Shown here one piece after another: positions 7,026-16,101 of a stretch of 37,855 nucleotides of DNA; within the stretch, counting starts at the first letter, position 1, and each line of letters opens with the position of its first letter. The notes below the pieces were generated by a model. It did no database searches, had not been told where the DNA came from, and saw nothing but the letters and a program-made list of their open reading frames with translations. Source of the stretch: Candidatus Gastranaerophilales bacterium (lineage in GTDB: Bacteria; Cyanobacteriota; Vampirovibrionia; Gastranaerophilales; Gastranaerophilaceae); assembly GCA_944322935.1 (NCBI GenBank), contig CALUQO010000026.1, positions 1 through 37,855 of the forward strand. Reading direction: 5' to 3'. The translations under genes and the position numbers were made by a program.

Positions 7026-7811
7026 TTGGGGATAAAATACAAAAGTGTGGTAAAAGGCCTTGATGCCTTTGTTATCAAACCGGTTAATTTGGAAAGAACA
7101 GAAGCATACAAAGCATTTGTAAAGGCTGATGCACTTCGCTTGGCAAATTTTTTCAGAGAATCCATTAAACATTACCTGCATGCACTGATGTTGGACAGAA
7201 ACAACTATCGTGTATACAAAGGGCTGGGTATCTCTTATAAAGCAGAAAAAGACTATGATAAGGCAATCAAATATCTCGAACAAGCAAGGGCAATGTCTTA
7301 CTTTTCCGCTGACATTCACTACGAACTGGGTTTATGTTACATGCTGACCGGAAGGTTTTGTGATGCAATAAAATGTTTTCATCACACAATTTCGCTTGAC
7401 AGAAACAACATTAATGCGCAAGTTCAGCTTGGGGTCGCTCATGAAGGTATAGAAGAATATGATATGGCGATATTAATATACCATACTATTATCGAAAACA
7501 ATCCGTCATACCTCAGTGCATATAACCACCTGTCAGCTCTTTATATGAGTGTCGGTGATTTTAAAGCTGCAGGAAACGTATTTTCGCAGTTGTTAAAAAT
7601 TAACCCATCTTTTAGCAAAGCTTATCTGGGGTTAGCAATATGTTTTGACAAAATGTCACACAAAACAAGGGCGCTGCATTATTACAAGCTTTTTTTAGAT
7701 AAAAAACCGCACTCTCACCATGGAGAAAAAATAAGAAAAAGAATCGACAAACTTAACAGCCAAAAAGCGCTTTCATCAGCAAGCAGAGCTCTCGCTATTG
7801 TTAACGACTAG
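7026..7811 (+). CDS. TPR-repeat protein
   Basis: 261 residues starting at TTG (7026), supported by GGGGAAG at 7014-7020, five bases upstream. About six tetratricopeptide repeats cover residues 30-245. The typical pattern is visible in YRVYKGLGISYKAEKDYDKAIKYL, IHYELGLCYMLTGRFCDAIKCF and AYLGLAICFDKMSHKTRALHYY. There is no signal peptide, so it is likely a cytoplasmic scaffold. It is divergent from the DUF115 glycosyltransferase gene across 169 bases, a common arrangement for functionally related genes. Its stop is only 4 bases from the stop of the convergent downstream gene. Confidence 0.85.
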   Translation: MGIKYKSVVKGLDAFVIKPVNLERTEAYKAFVKADALRLANFFRESIKHYLHALMLDRNNYRVYKGLGISYKAEKDYDKAIKYLEQARAMSYFSADIHYELGLCYMLTGRFCDAIKCFHHTISLDRNNINAQVQLGVAHEGIEEYDMAILIYHTIIENNPSYLSAYNHLSALYMSVGDFKAAGNVFSQLLKINPSFSKAYLGLAICFDKMSHKTRALHYYKLFLDKKPHSHHGEKIRKRIDKLNSQKALSSASRALAIVND

Positions 7812-7815
7812 CTTG

Positions 7816-8958
7816 CTAATATTGTGATTCAATACCCATCTGTTCAAAGAATTTTCTGTTATTTTCTTCTATGTACTTTCGGTCAATTGATTTTTTTATG
7901 TCTTGGAGGGTATTAACACTATCTTCACATTTATTTAAATAATTGTCCAATGCTTTAAAATCAACATTAATGCCTTTTTGCAAATAATTTTCTTTGTAAT
8001 AATCCTTCAGTAAGCGGATTTCTTTTCTTGCATTAGTTTTACAATCATCAACAATATATTCATACATATTGCGGATTTCTTCGTCAGTAGGATTATTATT
8101 TTTGTTTTTATTGTACTTATCAATAAAGGCCTTTATCTCTTGTTTATTTTGATTGAATCTGTCCATGTCTTTGATAATAGAATCGCAAGACTGCTGCATA
8201 TGTTCAATACTTGTGAGTGTTTTCATCAAAGATTGAGAGGGTTGTTTTACCTCTTTACCCATTTCTTTAAAAGCTCGCAGCATCATATAAGTTTCAGGCA
8301 AAGGCATGAGCATCGCATAAGAAATAGCTTGAACATGTTTGTTTGTTAAATCAGCAATTTTTTCTTTCAGTGGAAGTGATGAAGATTGTATTGTTCTATC
8401 CTCGTTAAACAAGAATATGCTATGCTCCATTTTTTTATATCTATTGACTAAAGGTTTTATTTTTTCCAGCTCTGTATTATTTTCAAACAAAATATTTTCT
8501 GTATTTTTAACAGCCTCATTCATTTCCGGAGTTTGATAAATTGTATCGCTTGCAAGTGATTTTATTCTTGCATAATTGTTCAAATTGGTTTTGTATCTGT
8601 TGTAACGTATAATATAGGGTTGATACTGCTGCAGGTTTTTATCAAATTCCGCTGTAGCTAAACTTTGTTTTAATATTGTTGAGTCCATCTCCCCAGAAGA
8701 AACTTTCTTCATAATTGAGCTGATATCATTGTTAATATCTATCAAAGCCTGATATGTTCCTTTGTTTTCATTAACAAAAGGCATAATTTTGCTGTTTATT
8801 GTTTTTTCTAAATTATCATAAGCGTTCTGTATAAAACTCCCGCCGAAACTGACGGTATCTTTTTTTAATCCGTAGTTTGCTATTGAATTTGATACGGCTT
8901 TTTTATTGTTAAAGTTTTTTGTGTGCATCAACTGAATAGATAACGGCAGTATTTTCAT
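7816..8958 (-). CDS. Lineage-specific coiled-coil protein with N-terminal SFGG motif
   Basis: 380 residues, no family recognised. The N-terminus (MKILPLSIQL...) is polar and carries DTVSFGGS at 34-41 without a classical signal peptide. The rest is almost entirely helical, rich in Lys, Asn, Glu and Ile, with heptad-like stretches (for example 255-300 and 330-375), and probably forms coiled coils. The SFGG motif matches the PAFG, TPFK and VSFKG motifs near the N-termini of three other proteins in this window. It starts 8 bases after rlmN on the same strand, so it is probably translated from the rlmN transcript. Confidence 0.7.
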   Translation of the reverse strand: MKILPLSIQLMHTKNFNNKKAVSNSIANYGLKKDTVSFGGSFIQNAYDNLEKTINSKIMPFVNENKGTYQALIDINNDISSIMKKVSSGEMDSTILKQSLATAEFDKNLQQYQPYIIRYNRYKTNLNNYARIKSLASDTIYQTPEMNEAVKNTENILFENNTELEKIKPLVNRYKKMEHSIFLFNEDRTIQSSSLPLKEKIADLTNKHVQAISYAMLMPLPETYMMLRAFKEMGKEVKQPSQSLMKTLTSIEHMQQSCDSIIKDMDRFNQNKQEIKAFIDKYNKNKNNNPTDEEIRNMYEYIVDDCKTNARKEIRLLKDYYKENYLQKGINVDFKALDNYLNKCEDSVNTLQDIKKSIDRKYIEENNRKFFEQMGIESQY

Positions 8959-8966
8959 AATTTAAC

Positions 8967-9995
8967 TCATTCCTTCATTTTATTGCTAAGCTGACCGCAA
9001 GCAGCGTCTATATCCGACCCGCGTTCTAGCCTTATTGTAACTTTTTTCCCTGATTGTTCCAATATGTACTTAAATTTTTGTATAGATTCTTTGGTTGGTT
9101 TTTCAAAGTCATCTTTGTCATTTGGATTATATATAATAAGATTTATATTTGCTTTTAGGCCTATTAAAAGCATTGCCAATTTTTTTGCACAATCAATTGT
9201 GTCATTAAATCCCTTTATAAGTGTGTATTCAATGGTGACTCTTCTGCCTGTTTCACCGACATAATCTTTTAACGTCTGCATAAGTTCGTCAATTGAATAT
9301 TGATTTTCAATGGGCATAAGTGATTTTCGAAGCTCGTGTGTCGGAGCATGCAATGATACAGCCAAAGTAGGCTGAAAATCCATTTGCGCAAGTTTTTTAA
9401 TCTGTGGAATAATCCCGCAGGTAGAAACAGTCAGGCGCCTTATGCCGATAACAAAATCTGTATTAAATATATCAATTGCCTTTAAAACATTATCAAGATT
9501 TAACAGAGGCTCTCCCTGACCCATAAATACGATATTTGTAACCTTTAGCCCGGTGTCGCGCTGGATAGTTAACACCTGCTCAATAATTTCTCTCGGAGTG
9601 AGATTCCTTATAAAACCCAGTTTTGCAGTTGCACAGAATTTGCAATTGCAGGCGCAGCCGACTTGAGAACTTACACACGCCGTAAGATTGGCTCTGTTAT
9701 CAAATCGCATAAGAACAGTTTCAGCACAATTGCCGTCAGCATACTCAAGTAAATATTTGATGGTTCCGTCTTTGCTTACCTGTTTGTGTTTTATTTTTAC
9801 GTCAGTTATTTGGGCAATCTCGCTGATTTTTTCTCTTGTCTTTTTAGAAATATCTGTCATTTCATCGAATGAAGAAACAGATTTCAAATAAATCCAATTG
9901 TGCAACTGCTTTGCTCTATACTTAGATTCATTAATAGAGTCAGTAAAGTCAGTTAGTTGTTCTAATGATAAACCTGATAATATCTGTTTTTCCAT
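8967..9995 (-). CDS. rlmN: Dual-specificity 23S rRNA/tRNA adenine-C2 methyltransferase RlmN
   Basis: 342 residues. This is a radical-SAM enzyme that makes 2-methyladenosine at 23S A2503 and tRNA A37. The [4Fe-4S] cysteines are C114, C118 and C121 in GCACNCKFCATA. The SAM-binding MGQGEPLLN follows. The C-terminal catalytic cysteine is C333 in DAACGQL, and the methyl-carrying residue fits C333. The linker RRLTVSTCG and SLHAP motif are typical. It stands alone behind the ftsZ terminator, so it should have its own promoter at about 9996-10080. Confidence 0.95.
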   Translation of the reverse strand: MEKQILSGLSLEQLTDFTDSINESKYRAKQLHNWIYLKSVSSFDEMTDISKKTREKISEIAQITDVKIKHKQVSKDGTIKYLLEYADGNCAETVLMRFDNRANLTACVSSQVGCACNCKFCATAKLGFIRNLTPREIIEQVLTIQRDTGLKVTNIVFMGQGEPLLNLDNVLKAIDIFNTDFVIGIRRLTVSTCGIIPQIKKLAQMDFQPTLAVSLHAPTHELRKSLMPIENQYSIDELMQTLKDYVGETGRRVTIEYTLIKGFNDTIDCAKKLAMLLIGLKANINLIIYNPNDKDDFEKPTKESIQKFKYILEQSGKKVTIRLERGSDIDAACGQLSNKMKE

Positions 9996-10084
9996 AACTT
10001 AATTTTGGCACAAATATTTTTCATACATGTTATTGGATACGCCCTAATTTAATTCTTTGTTACATTTATTATGCATCAGGTTAT

Positions 10085-10122
10085 AAAACAAAAGCTCTGA
10101 CATATATCAGAGCTTTTGTTTT
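10085..10122 (-). terminator. Strong intrinsic terminator after ftsZ
   Basis: A perfect 16-bp stem, AAAACAAAAGCTCTGA (10085-10100) and TCAGAGCTTTTGTTTT (10107-10122), closes a 6-base loop. On the minus strand the stem ends in a T-rich run. It lies 14 bases after the ftsZ stop and separates ftsZ from rlmN. Confidence 0.9.
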
Positions 10123-10136
10123 TTATTCAATTACCG

Positions 10137-11348
10137 TTACTTTTGAAGGAACGGAGGAATATCAATAATACTCATTAAATCACTTTGCGTTTTTTGAGGT
10201 GATATAGCAGGCTTGGGCTGCTGTATGTTACCAGCTGCAGCAGGTGTAGGTGCAGCATTTAAAGAAGAGCCTGTATTAAACGAACCTGAGAAGAAATCTG
10301 CAGCGCTTAAAGATTTAACAGCTTCTTTCTTAGGAGCGGATTCAACACCCTTCATTTCAAAGCCTGTTGCTATAACAGTAATCTGAATTTCTCCCTGGAT
10401 TCTGTCATCAATTACGGAGCCAAAAGTAACAATTGCATCTTCTGCAACTGCATCGTGAATAACCTGAGCAGCTTCCGTAACTTCGTGCAATGTCATATCG
10501 GAACCGCCTGTTACGTTCATAATGATGCCTGATGCACCGTTTATAGAAGTTTCAAGCAACGGAGAATTAATTGCAAGCTTAGCAGCTTCCATTGCTCTGC
10601 CTTCGCCGGTTCCTCGGCCAATACCCATTAAAGCTGAACCGCTTGACTGCATTACAGCTTTAACATCTGCAAAGTCAACGTTGATTAATCCCGGAACAGT
10701 GATAATATCGGAAATACCCTGAACACCTCTTAAGAGGACTTCGTCAACAACCTGAAAAGCTTCCTTCATTGTTGTTCTTCTTTCAACCACTTCAAGAAGT
10801 TTGTCGTTAGGTATTACAATCAATGCATCAACTGTTTCTTTCAGTTTTTCCAACCCTTGCATTGCTTGGTTCATACGGCGTTTGCCTTCAAAACTAAACG
10901 GTTTTGTTACAACACCGATAGTTAAAGCACCGAGTTCTTTTGCGATTTTAGCAATAACAGGAGCCGCACCGGTACCGGTACCGCCGCCCATGCCTGCGGT
11001 AACGAATACCATGTCGGCGCCGTCAAGTGCCTGAACAATCTGGTCTCTTGTTTCTTCTGCAGCTTTTTCACCAACAGAGGGGTCTCCGCCTGCGCCAAGA
11101 CCTTCTGTTAATTTGCCGCCCAATTGAATCTTGTTATCAGCTAACGACATTTTCAAAACTTGAGCATCGGTATTCATTGCCCAAAAGTCAACGCCTGTTA
11201 AGCCGGCTTTAATCATTCTATTAACTGCGTTACCGCCGCCTCCTCCGGCACCGATAACCTTAATATCCGCAACGCTTGATACGGATGGTGTATCCATGTC
11301 CTGTTCTTTGTCTCTTCTTCCAAAGATATCTGGTCCGAAATTTTCCAC
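10137..11348 (-). CDS. ftsZ: Cell division protein FtsZ
   Basis: 403 residues. This tubulin-like GTPase forms the Z ring. The G-box GGGTGTG is at 121-127, the N-terminal nucleotide loop [13 protein letters not shown] at about 33-45, and the T7 catalytic loop NVDFAD at 223-228. After a Pro/Ala/Ser/Gln linker the C-terminal peptide DIPPFLQK, which binds FtsA/SepF/ZipA-type partners, closes the protein. Translation starts at GTG (11348), with AGAGG eight bases upstream. The gene is alone; the usual ftsQ/ftsA neighbours are missing. A terminator follows. Confidence 0.97.
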   Translation of the reverse strand: MENFGPDIFGRRDKEQDMDTPSVSSVADIKVIGAGGGGGNAVNRMIKAGLTGVDFWAMNTDAQVLKMSLADNKIQLGGKLTEGLGAGGDPSVGEKAAEETRDQIVQALDGADMVFVTAGMGGGTGTGAAPVIAKIAKELGALTIGVVTKPFSFEGKRRMNQAMQGLEKLKETVDALIVIPNDKLLEVVERRTTMKEAFQVVDEVLLRGVQGISDIITVPGLINVDFADVKAVMQSSGSALMGIGRGTGEGRAMEAAKLAINSPLLETSINGASGIIMNVTGGSDMTLHEVTEAAQVIHDAVAEDAIVTFGSVIDDRIQGEIQITVIATGFEMKGVESAPKKEAVKSLSAADFFSGSFNTGSSLNAAPTPAAAGNIQQPKPAISPQKTQSDLMSIIDIPPFLQK

Positions 11349-11760
11349 TTATTTGACCTCTTTCAATCTAAACTTTTTAACGGAAAGGTTATTTTTCCCA
11401 TAACTTAATATAAATAGTATTTTAAAAAAATTAAATAGTAAAGAAATTTAAGATATTTTAATATTTTTTTTTAATATAAGTTAAAATTTTTGAAAAAAAA
11501 TCTTGTTAGTATTAATATTTTTTATGTAAGTAATGGTCTAATATAATTATGGCATGTTCCATGACAAACTAAGGGGTATCTTTTAAAATTTCAAAAAAAT
11601 AAAGAAAAAGACTGAAGGATGTGTATGTTGAAACGTAATTATAGTGCTTATTTTGCCGCTTGGCATTAATGTTTACATTTGTTAACAATTGGGCTGTGTA
11701 TGCGCAATTTTTATTTTTACGGTTTTTAGTATATGTAGAAGTGTGATTAAGGTAGAAAAG
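11349..11760. other. AT-rich intergenic region between ftsZ and the 11761 operon
   Basis: About 410 bases that must carry the divergent promoters of ftsZ and the plus-strand operon. It is strongly AT-rich with long A/T runs (11420-11520). A TATAAT at 11542-11547 could be a plus-strand -10, but no matching -35 is seen. A TTG-started 24-residue extension of the downstream frame (11689) lacks a ribosome site and is not accepted. No RNA gene is recognised. Confidence 0.4.
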
Positions 11761-13290
11761 ATGAAAGTCCAGACAAATTACAATTATTACATTCCTGATA
11801 AAGGTAAACCTGCATTCGGAAATTATGTAATAGATAAAAGAATCGGCAGGGCTGTAGGGGTATTAGTTCCGAAAAATATTAAAACATTTTATGCTTTGGG
11901 CAAAAACAACGGAGAGAATTTAAACAACATTGTTACTGCGGTAGGTACAGCAGGTGTTGCTCCTATTTTTATCAGGTTTAACCCGTTATCTGATGAAGAC
12001 CCGAAAGTTAAAGCTTACACATCCTGGAGACAGCCGTTATCAGCTGGTCTTGCTCTCGGGGTTCAATTGCCGGTTATGACTATATACAACTATCTTCTTG
12101 ATAAATGGGCAACTTCAGGAAAAGTAAGAAGAATAGACTTAAGCGCAAAACCTCCTGAGGCCATTCTTAAAACTTATGCAAAATCAAGATACAATCAAGA
12201 ACTCAGAGAATATTTTGCTGCAGGAAATTCCGTTGAAGATATGAATGAAAAATTCTTCAAAGGCCGTAATAAGCAACAGTATATAGAAGATATTATTCAA
12301 GAAGCAAGAAACAACATTTTCTATGCTCAACGAGACAAAATTCGCAGACTTGCCAAAGAAGACAAACCTATAACAACTTCTGTTTTGCGAGATGAAAACG
12401 GCAAAGTTAAAGATTGGTTCCATCCGACAAAGTTGAGCGAAATAAAAGACATTGAATTTGTAAAACCCGACGAACTTGATAAAGCAAGAAAAGATGTATA
12501 CGGAAAAGTACTTAAAGAATTTAATATAAATCCCGACGATAAAAAGCTGTTTAATATAAAAATCGACTGGGAAGACAAAAAGGCTGTTGAAAAATATAAA
12601 AAAATGAAATCGGGAGAAATTCCGGTAACAGAATCTTTAAAGGATTATAAAAAATCTGCTGTTAAAAGTGCCCTCAGAAAGGCCGGTGCCAGATACAAAG
12701 ATTTCAAAACACAATTAGAAAAAGTAGCAGAAGATGAAGCTATCCGCAGAGTAAAAAAAGAACTGCTTGAAGAGTCAAAAGTCAAGCTGGAAACATCTAA
12801 AGCATTCAATGAGTTAAAAAGCAAATTTATTCTTGAGAAAAAAAGAATATTGGATGACAAAAATATTTCTGTTGACCAAAAAGAGGAACACATCCTCGAG
12901 GCTGAAAAGAAATTAGTCGCTAAAAAAGTTGAAAATTTGGAAAATCGTCTTGCTAAAATACCTGCAACTGATGATGCCGCAAGAAAAACTTTAATTCGTG
13001 CGATTGATAAAATTAAAAACAAAAGAATCAAAGACATAAGATTGCATGGCTTGACATTAGAAGAAGTAGAAACAAGCGTAAAGGCAAAAAAATGGCTTAG
13101 AGCGGAAATCAACAGACGAGAAGGCGTGTTTAAAAACTTTAAAAAATTAAGCGGTCTTGTCTTCGGTCTTGCAATTCTTCCGTTCACCTGCGGTTTGCTC
13201 AACTGGGCATATCCAAGGGTTATGGAAAAATGCTTCCCTAAATTGTGTCAGGCTAAAAAGCAAGCAAATGCAGCAAAGGAGGCTAAATAA
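11761..13290 (+). CDS. Lineage-specific membrane-associated protein with N-terminal PAFG motif
   Basis: 509 residues from ATG 11761, chosen because AAGG lies 8 bases upstream and the N-terminus MKVQTNYNYYIPDKGKPAFG matches related leaders in the window. PAFG is at 17-20. Hydrophobic segments lie at about 60-75 and 95-125 (QPLSAGLALGVQLPVMTIYN) and near the C-terminus (about 465-490, LVFGLAILPFTCGLLNWAY). A long, highly charged helical/coiled-coil region of about 300 residues lies between them (KKELLEESKVKLETSK...). The family is unknown. It overlaps the next gene by one base (TAATG), so the two products are probably made in fixed proportion. The architecture suggests a membrane-anchored spacer or scaffold; this is inference. 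Confidence 0.7.
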   Translation: MKVQTNYNYYIPDKGKPAFGNYVIDKRIGRAVGVLVPKNIKTFYALGKNNGENLNNIVTAVGTAGVAPIFIRFNPLSDEDPKVKAYTSWRQPLSAGLALGVQLPVMTIYNYLLDKWATSGKVRRIDLSAKPPEAILKTYAKSRYNQELREYFAAGNSVEDMNEKFFKGRNKQQYIEDIIQEARNNIFYAQRDKIRRLAKEDKPITTSVLRDENGKVKDWFHPTKLSEIKDIEFVKPDELDKARKDVYGKVLKEFNINPDDKKLFNIKIDWEDKKAVEKYKKMKSGEIPVTESLKDYKKSAVKSALRKAGARYKDFKTQLEKVAEDEAIRRVKKELLEESKVKLETSKAFNELKSKFILEKKRILDDKNISVDQKEEHILEAEKKLVAKKVENLENRLAKIPATDDAARKTLIRAIDKIKNKRIKDIRLHGLTLEEVETSVKAKKWLRAEINRREGVFKNFKKLSGLVFGLAILPFTCGLLNWAYPRVMEKCFPKLCQAKKQANAAKEAK

Positions 13291-14069
13291 TGAATATTTC
13301 ATCCATTAAAAATTTAGCTTCAAGATGCGCTGACAGAACAATCGGTTTTGCAAACAGAGTTTCTTCAAAAGCAATGGATTCAAAAGTTGCACATACTCTT
13401 ATGCCGGAAAATCCTACAGATATAGCAAAATTACTTGCTTTGATTTCCACAACAACAAAAGACATTGTTAACTGTTATTATTACACAACTCAGAGTTACA
13501 ACAACAAAAAAATACCAGAAGATAACAGAAAATTTGTTGCAGGTATTGACCTTGCAAACGGCATATTAAATGTTATAACACAATTAACTCTCGGGTTGTG
13601 TATCAATAAATGGTCTGACAAATTATATGAACGCATATTCAAAGGCGGATTTGTACCGACTAAAGAGAAAATTGATGATTATACACATAGGGTAAACCAA
13701 TTCCTTAAAAAATCAGTATTAACAGAAAATATAAGATGTTCGGAAATTGATATAAGAGAAGCAATTAAAAGGACAAACAAAGTTGCCAAAGGCGGTTTTG
13801 GTGTTATCGCTGTATTGATAGTAACACAAATCATAGCCAAACGTATGATTGTTCCTTTCTTATCCACTCCGTTGGCCGGTGTTTTCAAAAATCAACTGGA
13901 TAAAATGGAAGCCAAAAAGAAAGGAAAATCACCCGAAAATGATACTGCTCAAAATACAAATGCAGTTCAAAACATAAACGCAACTACTCCAGAGAAATCT
14001 GTACAGCAAACAGATCACGCACGTGAAACATTCAAAGGTTTCGAGCAATTATTACCCAAACAAATTTAA
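13290..14069 (+). CDS. Membrane protein, probable distant relative of the preceding gene product
   Basis: 259 residues, unknown family. Two hydrophobic regions are seen: about 82-110 (DLANGILNVITQLTLGLCINKW) and about 165-195 (GGFGVIAVLIVTQIIAKRM followed by VPFLSTPLAGVF). Their order and flanks resemble those of the 11761 protein but without the long charged insertion: a helix ending in xxKW, and a Gly-rich start to the last helix followed by P-rich residues and KMEAKKK/QAKKQ. I infer distant homology. The C-terminus is a polar Asn/Thr/Gln tail. It begins within the stop codon of the upstream gene. Confidence 0.65.
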   Translation: MNISSIKNLASRCADRTIGFANRVSSKAMDSKVAHTLMPENPTDIAKLLALISTTTKDIVNCYYYTTQSYNNKKIPEDNRKFVAGIDLANGILNVITQLTLGLCINKWSDKLYERIFKGGFVPTKEKIDDYTHRVNQFLKKSVLTENIRCSEIDIREAIKRTNKVAKGGFGVIAVLIVTQIIAKRMIVPFLSTPLAGVFKNQLDKMEAKKKGKSPENDTAQNTNAVQNINATTPEKSVQQTDHARETFKGFEQLLPKQI

Positions 14070-14099
14070 GTAACACAATTATTTTAAGAGGTTTAAAAG

Positions 14100-14609
14100 A
14101 TGAAAATATCACCTATTTTGCATCCGTATTATAGTAATACAACAAAATCAAACAAAAATACTCCATTTAAAAGAGATGTCACAACCAAAGAAAATATTAA
14201 CGGGGTTATACAATCTTCCTTAAAAGATTCTGAAAAAAAGTTAATTTTAGATGCATACGACAAATGTAAAGAATATATAGACGGCTTAGATGCCGATATA
14301 AATTTAAGATATAGCCCGAACAAGCAAAAAAAATCGTGGTTTTCTAACGAATATGTTTTTCCTGAGGAATTAGGTTTTATGGTTAAAGCCAAAAATATCG
14401 GCAGAGAGATTGTACCTATGTCCGTTGATGTGCTTGATGATGTAAAAAAAGGAATAGAGCTTGATACTCTTGTTGATAAACTTAAAATTATGACAAGAGA
14501 TACGGTTGATGATATAAAACAAAGCATTACATATCATCCCAGCGGTGACGATGATTTTTACAGAGATAACACAGGTACCTGGGATTTGACTGACGCTTAT
14601 ATCCCATAA
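14100..14609 (+). CDS. Small lineage-specific protein with N-terminal TPFK motif
   Basis: 169 residues, unknown. AGAGG at 14087-14093 precedes the ATG by a normal distance. The leader MKISPILHPYYSNTTKSNK is followed by NTPFKRD (20-26), which resembles the PAFG/SFGG/SFKG motifs elsewhere in the window. The middle is helical and mixed-charge, and the C-terminus is acidic and aromatic (DDDFYRDNTGTWDLTDAYIP). It has no membrane segment. It is the third gene of the cluster beginning at 11761 and ends 5 bases from the convergent permease gene, leaving no room for a separate terminator. Confidence 0.6.
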   Translation: MKISPILHPYYSNTTKSNKNTPFKRDVTTKENINGVIQSSLKDSEKKLILDAYDKCKEYIDGLDADINLRYSPNKQKKSWFSNEYVFPEELGFMVKAKNIGREIVPMSVDVLDDVKKGIELDTLVDKLKIMTRDTVDDIKQSITYHPSGDDDFYRDNTGTWDLTDAYIP

Positions 14610-14614
14610 ACTTA

Positions 14615-15970
14615 TTAATTCTTTAATTTTTGCCAGATATGAAATACCGGTATGCCCGCGATTGTGATAAGCAATCCGGGGATTGTGTACAAAGGTTTGT
14701 ATATGGATAGGCATATAACGATATATGTAGCAAGAATTAAGAATGTTATCGGGAAAAAGTTGTTGATTTTGAATTTTTTATTTTCGTTCGGGAATTTTTT
14801 TCTATAAACAAAAATACCTGCAGTAACAAGAATATAAAAAATCAAAGATGCATAAATAACAAAGTCAAGAAGCTCTGAATAGTTTCCCCACAGAATTAAT
14901 ATACAAATCCAGATGCACTGTGCCCATAGTGAATTAACGGGAACCCTTGTTTTTCGGTTAATTAGTGCTAAAGGTCTGAAAAATGCTCTGTCTTTTGCCA
15001 TTTTGTAGTATACTCTTGAACCTGTTAATATCATTCCGTTTGCACAGCCAAATGCCGATATCATAATAATTAAAGCAATTATATCTTTGCCTAATGTACC
15101 GAAAATTTCACTCATAGTACGGGCTGCAACAATATCTTGAGGTGCGTTTTGTATCGCATCAAAAGGTAAAACACCAAGATATATCATATTCATCAAAAAA
15201 TACAGGGCAACGACAAGACTGACTCCGCAAATCATAGCTTTAGGTATGTTTTTTTGCGGATGTTTTACTTCGCCTGCTATAAAGGTTATATTATTCCAGG
15301 TAATTGAAGCAAATAAAGCTCCTACTATGGCAACAGCCATAGTGTTAATAGTATTAAAATCGAACGATACAGGCATGTGAAAATTTGCCTGTAAAACATT
15401 TGCTTTAAATCCAAAAAACAAACCTACAACTATCAAACCTGCCATAGACAGAACTTTTGTTATAGTAAAAATATTCTGTGTTATTACACCGTATTTTATA
15501 CCTCTGGAGTTAAGATAGCTTAAAAATATTACGGTACAAATAGCAAACAACTGCTGGGTTGATAGTTTTATAAAACCTATTTGAAACAGCAAATTTTCAG
15601 TGTTTATAAAAGGTACAACTATCCCGAAAAATTTGGAAAAAGCCACACAAACAGCAGCAATTGTTCCTGTTTGAATTACAAGAAAAAGTGTCCAGCCGTA
15701 TAAAAATGCTATTTGTTCGTTAAAAATTTTTTTTAAATAAACATACTGTCCGCCTTCATCAGTAATATTTGAAGCAAGTTCGCATAATGATAAACCTCCG
15801 CACATAGTGATAAAACCGGCAATCAGCCAGATTAATATAAGCAAAAGTCCTGAATTGACCTGCCTTGCAATATCTGCCGAAACAATAAAAATACCGCAGC
15901 CTATCATTGAGCCTGCAACTATAGATATTGCATCGGGGAGTGATAATGTCCTTTTTAAATCTTGACCCAT
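14615..15970 (-). CDS. APC-superfamily amino acid permease
   Basis: 451 residues with about 12 hydrophobic segments. Near the N-terminus, the G-S-M-I-G-C-G-I-F motif (residues 20-28) forms the unwound helix that binds the amino-acid backbone in APC transporters. ITWNNITFIAGEVKHPQKNIPKA is the typical loop between TM6 and TM7. It is most like the amino-acid/polyamine-organocation branch (LAT/YfnA type). Substrate cannot be told. It shares a 131-base divergent promoter region with the small gene at 16102. Confidence 0.88.
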   Translation of the reverse strand: MGQDLKRTLSLPDAISIVAGSMIGCGIFIVSADIARQVNSGLLLILIWLIAGFITMCGGLSLCELASNITDEGGQYVYLKKIFNEQIAFLYGWTLFLVIQTGTIAAVCVAFSKFFGIVVPFINTENLLFQIGFIKLSTQQLFAICTVIFLSYLNSRGIKYGVITQNIFTITKVLSMAGLIVVGLFFGFKANVLQANFHMPVSFDFNTINTMAVAIVGALFASITWNNITFIAGEVKHPQKNIPKAMICGVSLVVALYFLMNMIYLGVLPFDAIQNAPQDIVAARTMSEIFGTLGKDIIALIIMISAFGCANGMILTGSRVYYKMAKDRAFFRPLALINRKTRVPVNSLWAQCIWICILILWGNYSELLDFVIYASLIFYILVTAGIFVYRKKFPNENKKFKINNFFPITFLILATYIVICLSIYKPLYTIPGLLITIAGIPVFHIWQKLKN

Positions 15971-16060
15971 ATTTTAATCTTATTATAAAAAACAAAAAAC
16001 ACAATTTTAAATCAGGCTCTTTAGAGTTATGAAACACCGGATTTGAATTGTTATAATAAA

Positions 16061-16072
16061 ATTGATATCAAT
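16061..16072. promoter_or_regulatory. Palindrome ATTGATATCAAT between divergent genes
   Basis: A perfect 12-base palindrome lies 29 bases before the ATG of the 16102 gene and 90 bases before the permease start. It sits next to a TATAAT (16052-16057). It could be an operator, but no regulator is assigned. Confidence 0.35.
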
Positions 16073-16101
16073 CTTATATAAAAGTGGAAAAAGGAGACAT
16101 A

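Noticed and set aside
12645-13202. 185-codon open frame antisense to the 11761 gene
   Set aside because: It is a shadow of a Lys/Glu-rich coiled-coil region. The peptide is Ser/Phe/Leu-rich with no domain and no ribosome site.
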